From NCBI GenBank assembly GCA_946122785.1, contig CAMGYJ010000002.1:41814495-41878494 (forward strand): a DNA stretch of 64,000 nt. Reading direction: 5' to 3'. Positions 54,243 through 64,000 of this stretch are shown here, piece by piece. The translations under genes were made by a program, and so were the position numbers. The DNA is from Linum tenue (taxonomy: Eukaryota; Streptophyta; Magnoliopsida; Malpighiales; Linaceae). Each line of letters starts with the position of its first letter. Within the stretch, counting starts at the first letter, position 1. Under the pieces are notes generated by a model. The model was not told the DNA's origin and made no database searches. It saw only the letters and a list, made by a program, of their open reading frames with translations.

Positions 54243-54247
54243 GATAT
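54243..54247. repeat. Target site duplication GATAT, left copy
   Basis: GATAT precedes the left LTR and follows the right LTR at 63031-63035. Confidence 0.85.
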
Positions 54248-56027
54248 TGTTGACACCTAAAATTAATTTGGCCCGAGTTAAATGCCGCATTAATTAGTCT
54301 CGGCATTTAATTCGATACCGCTGGTAAAAAACGGTGTCGTGTGGAGTCGAGGGGCACCGCGGTGAGTTAAAACGGTACCGCAAGGAGGCTCAGCGGTACC
54401 GCGATACTAGAAACGGCACCGCGCGTTTAGTTGGTGTTGGAGAAGGAGTTTTGTTTATAATTAATTAATATTTTTATTCCTTGTTGGAAGGGGAAAATCG
54501 GTACCGCATGGAGATAAGCGGCATCGCGGAGAGTTAAAACGGTACCGCGGAACTGGAGAGGGGCCGCGCGTTCTAGTGTAGGTGTTGGGGAAGGAGTTTT
54601 GTTTATAATTAATTAATATTTTTATTCCTTGTTGGAAAGGGAAAATCGGTACCGCATGGAGACAAGCGGTACCGCGCAGAGTTAAAACGGCACTGCGGAT
54701 TTAAAAACGGTGCCGCGAGAGCCTGGTAAGCGGTACCGATGGGCAAGTGACCAAAATTCACCCGGCCCAATGCGAGCGCCGACTGCGGCGGTTCCAGGGA
54801 TTAATATTTTTTGGTTATATCAGCGGTGTCGTTTAATCCAAAACGGTACCGCGAGTAAGGCCAACGGTACCTCTGTGCTAGCAAACGACAATGTTTAAAA
54901 TAAACAATGTCGCGAGGAAAAGCAAACGGAGTCGTTTTGGCGCTAATGATGTCGTTGGTCAACACACGAGTTTGACTAGTGATGACCGGATTAATTAACT
55001 AATATTGTTAATGATTATTTTGCACGGTGTCGTTTAGTTGAAAACGATGCCGCAAGAGGAAAGAAACGACACCGCGAGTAGGCCAAACGATGCCGCAATA
55101 GTTAAAACGACAGTGTTAAAACGACATCGCGAAGTTCAACAACATCGCAGAACTAGAAAACGATGCTGTTTAATTAAAACGGCGCCGCGAAGTGAGGGTT
55201 TGACGGCGTGTCAACAATGATGCCCGGTTTAATTAATTAATATTTTAAGGATTGGTTTAGACGGTGTCGTTTAGTCGAAAACGACATCATGGGAGATATC
55301 AACACCGCCGCGGTACTGAAACGATGTTGTTTAATAGAAAACAACGTCGCAGTGGCGAAAGTTTTGTGGATTTTGGCTCGATGTCGTTCTGGCCAAGTTT
55401 CCGCGTGTCCAAGCGGTTTCGCACTCGTGGGAGTTACGCAACAAGGAGGAAGTTACCTGCACTGTTGACAGGAATGAAGACGTGGGAGACAAAGGCGCGA
55501 AGGCAGTTACTACGACGAGGAGAAGCGCGAAGTATAAAGATTTGGAAGAGAGAGAAGTTCGGGACGGCAAAATCAAATCACAACTGCACCATTGCAGAAT
55601 TATCTTTTTTCTCTCTAGTTTCGTAGAACCGCTCTGTCAAAGAACTCCTTTGCAGAGTCGTAGATCGTAGCTTGTAGTCGTAGTCGCGGAGCTCTCCAAA
55701 GGATACCTCCATAGGAGTAGAGGTAACGTAACTTAGAACACTCCTGGTTCGATTTTCTGTTTATTCGAACACCCTCGTTCGAACGTAGTTTGGAGAGGTG
55801 TTGAACCGAATAACAGTTGTTTGATTAGAAGTCAAAGGTGTATCGATCAAATCAACGACGCCGACACCGGCGGCGGCCATTTGACGATCGTCTTTGTTTC
55901 TGTTTTAATCGATCAAATCAACGGCGCCGACACCGGCGGCGGATATTTGACGATTTTTTGCTGATTTTGTGTTTGTGTTTACCTGAAACCAGTGCACATT
56001 GAAAACGCGAGTTTCGCCAACGAAACA
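54248..56027 (+). repeat. 5' LTR of the Tat-like element
   Basis: 1780 bp. Its first 1.1 kb is filled with the CGGTACCGCG word array; the last 250 bp contain a duplicated ATCGATCAAATCAACG word and GGCGGCGG tracts. Confidence 0.92.
54330..55350. repeat. AACGGTACCGCG word array in the LTR
   Basis: Variants of CGGTACCGCG, CGGCACCGCG, CGACACCGCG and CGATGCCGC recur at irregular 20-40 bp steps, with a palindromic GGTACC core, separated by GTTAAA, GGAGA or linker words. A 125-bp longer unit containing TTTTGTTTATAATTAATTAA occurs twice (54445 and 54595). The same array fills the right LTR. Confidence 0.8.
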
Positions 56028-56030
56028 AAT

Positions 56031-56048
56031 TGGCACACCTGGTGGGAC
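56031..56048 (+). other. Primer binding site of the Tat-like element
   Basis: TGGCACACCTGGTGGGAC lies three bases after the LTR end. The tRNA is not assigned with confidence. Confidence 0.6.
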
Positions 56049-56060
56049 ACGTGTGTTCGA

Positions 56061-58590
56061 ATGGCTCCGCGACGGAAGAATCACGAGGGCGATCTTCCAC
56101 CAACTTCAGTGGAGGAAGAGCCAATGGTCAATGTAGAGACTGACCAGAGTGGCGGTTCACACGGCGGTTCGAGCAACGACGCCGGAGGGGAAGTGCCAGC
56201 AGTGGCGCAAACTGCCAACCAGGGTGAGATAGCATGCATGCTTCGCCAAGTTATGGCTGATAACCAACAGGTAAAACTTCACTTAGCCTCTTTGGATGGA
56301 CGTCTTGATGGTCTTAGTTCTCGGATTGATTGACGTGTTAGCCAACTAGTTGAAGTCGTAGATAAAAACAGAATGGATTTTGAAAGTAACAGGCGTGATT
56401 TTAATGATTTTAGAGAGTTTTTGAATAGGCCAGTGCCGCAAACAAGGGCTTTGCCGTTAAGCGGCGAGAATCCGTTACACAACGACACTGGCACCTTTCC
56501 GGTCAATGGCGGCCGAGATACTCAGCCGAGACAGGGCGCTTCGCCGACACCGGTGGTGAACCCAACAAGTCCGTCGAGAGTAAATCTTGGCGAGACCAAC
56601 ACTGCGGCTAACACTCGTGTTGAGCCACCACCAGTGCACAATGTGGGTCCACAAAATATGCCGGAGGCCAGACCCTACATGGCTCCGATGAGCGGTGCTG
56701 GCGGTGGAGGAACGATCAACAATGATCATGTTCCGCCACGCGGCTACCCACAAAACGTGCCCCCTCCTCCTCCAAACGGGCTTGGCATGGATCCTGGTGG
56801 ATTCGTACCACAAAGGGGGCAACTCGGGGGGCAAGACGTTAATGCGATTCGAGATCAAGTAGCACAGATGCTGGAGGATCAGTTTGGTTTAGGGATTAGA
56901 CCAGCGATGCCGCCGGTGTATCGAAAACCATATCCGGATTGGGTTGATAGATACTACCCCTTTCCACGTGGTTTTCGCGTGCCTGATTTCATCACCTTCA
57001 GCGGGACTGGGGATCAGTCCACCGTCGAGCATGTTGGACGATTCACGGTTCAGTGTGGTGATGTGAGTGATTTCTTGAAGTTGCGTCTGTTTGGCAACTC
57101 GTTGACCGGCCCTGCATTCGCGTGGTACGTCAACTTGCCATCGAACTCGGTTCAAACTTGGCAGCAAATGGAACAAATATTCCATGCTCAGTTCTACCGT
57201 TCCGAGCCAGAAGTAACAATGGCAGATTTGGCACGAATGCGCCAAAAGCCAGGAGAAACAGTAGAACACTTTTTAACGAACTTTAAAAATGCAAGAAATC
57301 GCTGTTTTGTGAACTTGACAGAACGCGAGTTTATTAAACTGGCCCAGGGTGGATTGAATTTTGAACTTCGTAAAAAGTTTCAAGATAGGGAGTTTTCCGA
57401 TTTGTTTCAACTGATGTCCTGCGCTGTTAGATATGAATCTCTTCTCCGTGAAGAAGAACATAAGAGAAGTGGCTCTCGCGGACAATATTTCCCTAATTTT
57501 GAAAACTATGGTGTGAATAACGTCGGCAACGATGTTGACGAGGTTGAAGTTGATTTGGCCGAGATTGTGCAGGGGAAGCCATATGTGTGTGCTTCTCTAG
57601 CCAAGGCCGAGGGGGAACCACAAGGTGGAAAGCCCAATCGTGCCCCAATTCAAACTAGAAAATATTCCTTTGATGTCTCAAAATCAGAACTGATTTTCGA
57701 CCAGCTTTACAAAGATGGTCAAATTAAGTTGACTGGGGGGCATACTATCCCGCCAGCTGAAAAATTAAAAGGGAAACGATACTGTAAATGGCACAACAGT
57801 GCATCTCATTCAACTAACATGTGTGTTGTGTTTCGCAATGTTGTGCAGGATGCAATTGAGAAAGGTCGGTTCAAGTTCCCAGAGCCGAGGAAGGAGGCCA
57901 TGATCGTTGACACAGACCCGTTCCCAAACGTTGTTGGCGTCAACATGGTCAATCCCGATTTCTCTAAGATCAACCTGCCACGCTTCAAGTTGGTGGTGGA
58001 TACATCGCCGCCGCCGAGTGGTAGTTCTGATGTGGCCCAGGGTGCTTCATCCTCCCAAGTGCAGGAGGGGCCACGCTTGGACCCAACCGAGGAAGAGAAG
58101 TTGTGTGCCCAGTGTCGCGGAAAGCTAACCATTGGGGGAGCGGGACCGAGCCAGTCGGTCCACCAGAGATTGGGACCACGACAGTTCAAACCGAGGTATC
58201 CCTCATATGAACGCAGTGTCGAAGGAGTACGTGCACCTGCGTGGGGAAGAGGGCAGCGTAGGCAGTGGGTTGCTCAAAGTGCCCCGCCTTTCAAAAGTCT
58301 ACCTTTTGGACTTGCCCAACCAGTGAGAGCTCCCCCACCTATTAGGAGAACCTTCAGGATGCCAAATGTGCCACAGGGTGGTTGGCACACCTACGACGTC
58401 CGCCGTCAGCAGCCCATCGCAGTTGACGTGATGATAAGGACGCAGTATCGAAGGTACCTCCGCAAGAATGCTCAAGGAAGGAGGATTGCAAACTTGCAAG
58501 CAAATGTGAATGTAGACAACTCTGCCACGGGTATGAGAGTGACTGTGGCCGGGCTGGAAAGGTTGTCGAGGACAACCTGGACGGGAACGA
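56061..58590 (+). pseudogene. Gag of the Tat-like element (interrupted)
   Basis: ATG at 56061 (MAPRRKNHEGDLPP). An in-frame TGA stands at 56331-56333 between RID and RVSQL. The frame then stays open for more than 750 codons. The gag domain (about 56935-57460) reads YPFPRGFRVPDFITFSGTGD, LRLFGNSLTGPAFAWYVNLP, MRQKPGETVEHFLTNFK and LAQGGLNFELRKKF. A CKWHNSASHSTNMC zinc-knuckle-like segment is at 57784-57825. The frame is lost near 58560, where the continuation moves into another frame. Confidence 0.82.
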
Positions 58591-59959
58591 TCAGGGAGTC
58601 CCGGGGGAGGCTGAGTACGATGCTGACTTGGATGATTCCCTCATCGAAGAGGAGATGCTGGAATTGGAGCAGCCGAAGTCGAAATTCGATCGGAAAAACA
58701 AGGATGACGATGATGACAACCAAGGTGCACCCATGACGATCCAGTTTGGAAGTCTACCACCGGTGGTGGTGAACAACTACATCTTGCCTTGGATTTTCCA
58801 CATTGATTTGGAAAATCAGGGAGAGGATGGCGAGGTCGTGATGGAGGTGGAGGAGTTGGTCGAGGCTGCTCAAGAGGTCAACGTTGCTGAGCTGGCTAGC
58901 GGTTTTGCTCAACTGACTTTAGATGAGGAGAATGAGGAGCCAGCGGCGGCAGAGCTGGTTGGCGAATCTGCGGAGCTGCCAATTGAGGCTGAGCCGTGGA
59001 GTGCAATGATGGCTCGCACGAATGGTCGAATTGACTTGGCAGTGGAGTCAGCCAAGCAAAACAAGAGTTCGCAGCGAATCCTGAAAGAGCTGTACGAAGC
59101 AGGCCACAAAGCTGTTGGGCTACTGGGTGAAGATGAGGGAAGATATCCTTTTTACGTGTTATACCAAGGCCCGAAAGAGTCAACAAGTGTGCCGGTGGAG
59201 AACATCACATGGGAATCAGACTTCGACAAGCTGGAGAAATCGATTCAGGCTGCAGAGGCGAAAGGAAAAGCCGTGGACGAAGGAGCCATGAGTGAAGAAT
59301 TGAACAGGGTCGTTGTTTTCAACGAGCCCGAGCCGAAGATGATGCGTCATTTGAGGCCTCTCTACATCAAGGCCACACTTGATGACGTACCAATGTCGAG
59401 AGTCTTAGTTGACAATGGCGCCGCAGTAAATGTGATGCCAACAAGGATGCTGAAGAAGTTGGGCAAGAACACTAATGACTTGATCCCAACGGAAGTGTTT
59501 GTGACAAGCTTCAATGGCGGGTCCACTTCTGCACGGGGAATCCTCCCAGTGGTTGTGGGAGTTGGATCACAGAAGCGGATGAGTGCTTTTTTCGTCGTGG
59601 ATGGAATGATAAGCTACAATGCACTACTTGGCCGGGATTGGATCCACGCCAACAAGTGCGTTCCTTCATCGCTGCATCAGTGTTTGATGTTTTGGAATGA
59701 AGACGGTGTTGTTGAGGTGGTACAGGCTGACACAAGGCCGTTTGCCGTAGGGGCCAACGTGGCTGAAGCTTATTTGTACCATGGTAATTTTGGACCACTC
59801 GAAATCAAGAGCGGGGATGGAGGAACGACCAACGTCATAGTGTCGAGTGCACAGGTGTCGAGTAAGGCGTGTTTGGATCCATTGTCCGAAATCGTGAGAC
59901 CATCGATGATCACATTGGATGGTCCACTGAAATCTGATGAACAAGTCGATGATGAGTGA
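58591..59959 (+). pseudogene. Protease region of the Tat-like element
   Basis: In the shifted frame an acidic linker (EEEMLELEQPKSKFDRK) leads to the aspartic protease: LVDNGAAVNVMPTRMLKKLG at 59407-59466, with Asn replacing the usual Thr/Ser after the catalytic Asp (DNG). Next are GILPVVVGVG and the conserved YNALLGRDWIH block at 59615-59645. It ends at a stop at 59957-59959. DNG active sites are known in related plant Ty3 proteases, so activity cannot be excluded on that ground. Confidence 0.78.
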
Positions 59960-60248
59960 ACCACCTCGAGAGAAGGTGGTGGAGGCCGAAATCACGGCCT
60001 TGCGGGAGAAGTTGGCCGTCTATCAGTGTGAACAGAGGCTTGTCTGCGTAGAGCCAGTCTTGATGGCTGACTGTGTTCCCGACGATGATGACTTGCCGAC
60101 TAACGGCGAGGCTGTGAGTGACGAAGTGGAGAAGAAAAGCAACCTTGCTGCATGTGACATTTTGGAGGAGATTAACCTCGGCACGGAGGAGGACCCACAT
60201 GCAACTTTCATAGTGCAGGTTTGCCAGAGTCTGACAGGTACGAGTTAA
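59960..60248 (+). pseudogene. Pre-reverse-transcriptase segment, truncated
   Basis: In a third frame, an ORF reading VVEAEITALREKL and DILEEINLGTEEDPHATFIV matches, from memory, the spacer that precedes reverse transcriptase in Tat elements (the NLGTEEDPxxTF block). The sequence stops right after it at 60246-60248, so the deletion breakpoint of pol lies here. Confidence 0.55.
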
Positions 60249-61251
60249 CTCTGCTTCTGAATGGCTTCAAAGATTGGTTTACGTGTGAATGTTAGGAAAT
60301 ATAGCATGGATATGTTGCAATCATGTTGTTTAGCCAATTTATCGTTTTTATTTTATTTTAGATTCGTGAAGAATGAGCTACGTAGATGCCATCGGCATTG
60401 CATTAACATAGTCAAGGTCGTTGGTGTATGGTTGTGTTGGCAAAATGGTTTGTTTTCTTCAGGCCAGAGTTGTTAAATATGGTTGGCCGATTACTGTGTT
60501 GTCGAGATAGTCACAGTATCGACAAAGATTAAACATGGCTTTACTTTTAATTTTCTTTGATAAGGGTTGATAAGGAAAGAATGACCAAACATGGTCGTTT
60601 TTGCCTAAGCCACGTAGCAGTGGTGCCGCTTTATTTTTCTTTTCATGTCAACAACAGTGTTGGCGGGCACGGTGCCGCGGAAGCAAATGGAATATTATAT
60701 AAAACCTGTGTTGTTTGGAGAAAACAACGTTGTGCTCCAACAACATTGCGGGATTGTGACGGGAAAAAACGCGACAATTGAAGCAGCCTGGAAAAAAAAA
60801 TCTAATAGATGCAGCGCTGATGATGAAAAGAAAAAAAAATTGTATCATATTGTAGCTGTTGTGGCCAAACAGCTCGCGGGAAAAAAAAAACAGCAGGCGG
60901 CCTAACAGCCCTGCTAATAAAAAAAAAGGAAAAAAAGAAGAAGGTCTCCCAGCGTTGCAGTTAGCAGCCATGATTATTTTTTTTTAAAAAAAAGTAGAGA
61001 GGCGGCCAAACAGCTCTGGCGGAAAGGAAAAAAAAACTTTAATAAAAAGAGGGCGGCCAAGCAGCCCTGATGAAAAATAAAATAAAAAAAACTTGTGTGG
61101 CCGATGCAGGCCTGCAAAAGAGGGAAAATATGCCAAATGAGTTTCGCAAATTTTGGTGGATTGGTAGTATAATTTAAAATTATTTTAGGTGTTGTGGATT
61201 ATGTCAACAATTTGGTTCATAATTCTTATAAACCAAATTGTGGGGGGCATT
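60249..61251 (+). other. Noncoding 3' internal region of the Tat-like element
   Basis: No conserved protein. From 60890 to 61110 the words GCGGCC(A/T)AACAGC(C/T)CTG and A-runs alternate in about four degenerate units of 60-70 bp, flanked by ACAACGTTGTGC-type words. The end is the polypurine tract. Confidence 0.55.
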
Positions 61252-63030
61252 TGTTGACACCTAAAATTAATTTGGCCCGAGTTAAATGCCGCATTAATTA
61301 GTCTCGGCATTTAATTCGATACCGCTGGTAAAAAACGGTGTCGTGTGGAGTCGAGGGGCACCGCGGAGAGTTAAAACGGTACCGCAAGGAGGCTCAGCGG
61401 TACCGCGATACTAGAAACGGCACCGCGCGTTTAGTTGGTGTTGGAGAAGGAGTTTTGTTTATAATTAATTAATATTTTTATTCCTTGTTGGAAGGGGAAA
61501 ATCGGTACCGCATGGAGATAAGCGGCATCGAGGAGAGTTAAAACGGTACCGCGGAACTGGAGAGGGGCCGCGCGTTCTAGTGTAGGTGTTGGGGAAGGAG
61601 TTTTGTTTATAATTAATTAATATTTTTATTCCTTGTTGGAATGGGAAAATCGGTACCGCATGGAGACAAGCGGTACCGCGGAGAGTTAAAACGGTACCGC
61701 GGATTTAAAAACGGTGCCGCGAGAGCCTGATAAGCGGTACCGATGGGCAAGTGACCAAAATTCACCCGGCCCAATGCGAGCGCCGACTGCGGCGGTTCCA
61801 GGGATTAATATTTTTTGATTATATCAGCGGTATCGTTTAATCCAAAACGGTACCGCGAGTAAGGCCAACGGTACCTCTGTGCTAGCAAACGACAGTGTTT
61901 AAAATAAACAATGTCGCGAGGAAAAGCAAACGGAGCCGTTTTGGCGCTAATGATGTCGTTGGTCAACACACGAGTTTGACTAGTGATGACCGGATTAATT
62001 AACTAATATTGTTAATGATTATTTAGGACGGTGTCGTTTAGTTGAAAACGATGCCGCAAGAGGAAAGAAACGACACCGCGAGTAGGCCAAACGATGCCGC
62101 AATAGTTAAAACGACAGTGTTAAAACGGCATCGCGAAGTTCAACAACATCGCAGAACTAGAAAACGATGCTGTTTAATTAAAACGGCGCCGCGAAGTGAG
62201 GGTTTGACGGCGTGTCAACAATGATGCCCGGTTTAATTAATTAATATTTTAAGGATTGGTTTAGACGGTGTCGTTTAGTCGAAAACGACATCATGGGAGA
62301 TATCAACACCGCCGCGGTACTGAAACGATGTTGTTTAATAGAAAACAACGTCGCAGTGGCGAAAGTTTTGTGGATTTTGGCTCGGTGTCGTTCTGGCCAA
62401 GTTTCCGCGTGTCCAAGCGGTTTCGCACTCGTGGGTGTTATGCAACAAGGAGGAAGTTACCTGCACGGTTGACAGGAATGAAGACGTGGGAGACAAAGGC
62501 GCGAAGGCAGTTACTACGACGAGGAGAAGCGCGAAGTATAAAGATTTGGAAGAGATAGAAGTTCGGGACGGCAAAATCAAATCACAACTGCACCATTGCA
62601 GAATTATCTTTTTTCTCTCTAGTTTCGTAGAACCGCTCTGTCAAAGAACTCCTTTGCAGAGTCGTAGATCGTAGCTTGTAGTCGTAGTCGCGGAGCTCTC
62701 CAGAGGAACCTCCATAGGAGTAGAGGTAACGTAACTTAGAACACTCCTGGTTCGGTTTTCTGTTTATTCGAACACCCTCGTTCGAACGTAGTTTGGAGAG
62801 GTGTTGAACCGAATAACAGTTGTTTGATTAGAAGTCAAAGGTTTATCGATCAAATCAACGACGCTGACACCGGCGGCGGCCATTTGACGATCGTCTTTGT
62901 TTCTGTTTTAATCGATCAAATCAACGGCGCCGACACCGGCGGCGGATATTTGACGATTTTTTGCTGATTTTGTGTTTGTGTTTACCTGAAACCAGTGCAC
63001 ATTGAACACGCGAGTTTCGCCAACGAAACA
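61252..63030 (+). repeat. 3' LTR of the Tat-like element
   Basis: 1779 bp, same array and ends as the 5' LTR, followed by GATAT at 63031-63035. Confidence 0.92.
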
Positions 63031-63064
63031 GATATATGATGTTATTATGAGATCTTATGTACAA

Positions 63065-63420
63065 AATAATTTTATGACATGGTTATATTATTATATCAAA
63101 CACTACAAAATATTTATGTAACATCATTCTATAACAATTATGTAACTTAATACATTAGTTAAATCTTACAGAGTGATAGTTATTTTTATGCAACAATTAA
63201 AAAAACATGCAATATAAGTCTAAATGAATAAGACAATACACAATAATTTTATGACATGGTTTTATTATTATACCAAACACTACAAAATATTTATGTAGCA
63301 TCATTCTATAACAATCGCGTAACTTAATACATTAGATATATCTTACAGAGTGATAGTTATTTCTTATACGACAATTAAAAAAAAACACATACAATATAAG
63401 TCTAAATGAACAAGACAATA
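63065..63420. repeat. Two-copy tandem repeat of about 178 bp
   Basis: AATAATTTTATGACATGGTT starts each unit (63065 and 63242), followed in both by ACACTACAAAATATTTATGT, CATCATTCTATAACAAT and ACAGAGTGATAGTTATTT. The copies differ at scattered sites. AT-rich, noncoding. Confidence 0.8.
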
Positions 63421-64000
63421 CACAAACTTTTGGAGAAAATAATTTCTTATGTATCAATTGACCAAACATATCACATAAGTCTTTCACGTATGAAAATTCC
63501 TAAGTAGTTACTAAATTTTTTAGAATCTCATCAATTGTTTTACAAAAAGTTTTGGGTATGCCTACTATGACATGCATGTCACCGTAACATGAACTTTTCG
63601 GTCGACCTAATCCTGAAGGCGGTCGACCGAATTGACTAATTTGGGCAGCACGAGAAAGCATTGTGGTCGACCTCAACGACCACCTGGTCGACCGCACTTA
63701 GTTTAAGTTGTTATTTTAAGTGGAAATCACGCATTAGAGAAGATGACGGCGAATGCTACGTTAGGTCGACCTCACCTTAGACGTGGTCGACCACTTTCGA
63801 CACGTATAACAGCAACCGCGAACAATGTTCTTCACAAAGGCTCTAAATCGAAAAAAAACTAATTCAGACTTTTGGTGGCGTTGAAGGGGACTTATATTCG
63901 TATTTATAGAGATTTAGGACGTGAATGGATCGACCCAATTCGTTTTCTTGTCCAATTGTGGAACCTTTCTGCTGTTGGAATCCTTATCCAATACGGATAC
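63421..64000. other. GGTCGACC word array, likely start of another LTR
   Basis: Between 63599 and 63795 GGTCGACC or GGTCGACCNC/GNGGTCGACC appears about seven times with irregular spacing, a palindromic word like those in the LTRs of this window. The remainder to the window end has no gene. No borders visible, so an LTR truncated by the window is an inference. Confidence 0.4.

Larger units (their letters stand above)
54248..63030 (+). mobile_element. Tat-like Ty3 LTR retrotransposon lacking RT, RNase H and integrase
   Basis: 8.8 kb with 1.78-kb LTRs (54248-56027 and 61252-63030) starting TGTTGACACC and ending CGAAACA. They differ at about 25 sites by eye, near 98.6 percent identity. Flanked by GATAT. 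A primer site follows the left LTR and a G-rich polypurine tract (TGTGGGGGGCATT, 61239-61251) precedes the right one. The internal part encodes Gag, a protease and a further conserved segment, then 1 kb of noncoding repeats. The reverse transcriptase, RNase H and integrase are absent. It is nonautonomous and its frames are broken. Confidence 0.9.

Noticed and set aside
54330..55350. CRISPR-like or centromeric array
   Set aside because: Word spacing is irregular, spacers are not unique units, the context is a plant LTR and the same array is in the partner LTR.

Overview
The window is nuclear DNA of a flowering plant, most likely a eudicot. The host genes carry many short introns with GT-AG borders, and the rest is dominated by plant LTR retrotransposons, LINE remnants and MITE-like elements. 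The species cannot be fixed from the sequence. I see no tRNA, rRNA or CRISPR.

Five host genes are supported. A TRF-like-8-type nuclear protein (6941-10792, +) and a BOD1/SHG1-domain protein (11419-13005, -) converge on the left. On the right sit a mitochondrial-type peptide chain release factor 2 (42263-45391, -), an RluA-type RNA pseudouridine synthase (45967-47167, +) and a calreticulin with an ER signal peptide and HDEL tail (50410-53197, +). The right-hand trio matches from memory the Arabidopsis neighbours At1g56350, At1g56345 and At1g56340, which supports the gene calls. A copy of the calreticulin promoter plus first exon (45703-45946) lies directly in front of the pseudouridine synthase gene.

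The rest is mobile DNA. From the left: a LINE fragment (850-1335); a 5'-truncated LINE with a 16-bp target duplication (2704-6082), itself carrying a small TRIM whose right LTR has folded back on itself (2827-3549); an Athila-like Ty3 element on the minus strand (17141-24678, duplication CCTAG); a nearly intact Tat-lineage Ty3 element (26540-36917, duplication AAAAC, LTRs differing at one site) with one frameshift in pol and a three-exon antisense gene between pol and the 3' LTR; a second truncated LINE (37729-39022); a solo-LTR-like block (39292-39841); a MULE-type MITE (40280-40664) beside a Pack-MULE carrying an F-box-associated gene fragment (40694-42084); and a second Tat-like element (54248-63030, duplication GATAT). 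The Athila-like and second Tat-like elements keep gag and protease but lack reverse transcriptase, RNase H and integrase, so only the central Tat element is close to autonomous.

The most interesting items are the open, spliced antisense gene of the Tat element, the duplicated calreticulin promoter in front of the pseudouridine synthase, the Pack-MULE, the folded-back TRIM and the arrays of short palindromic words seen inside several LTRs.
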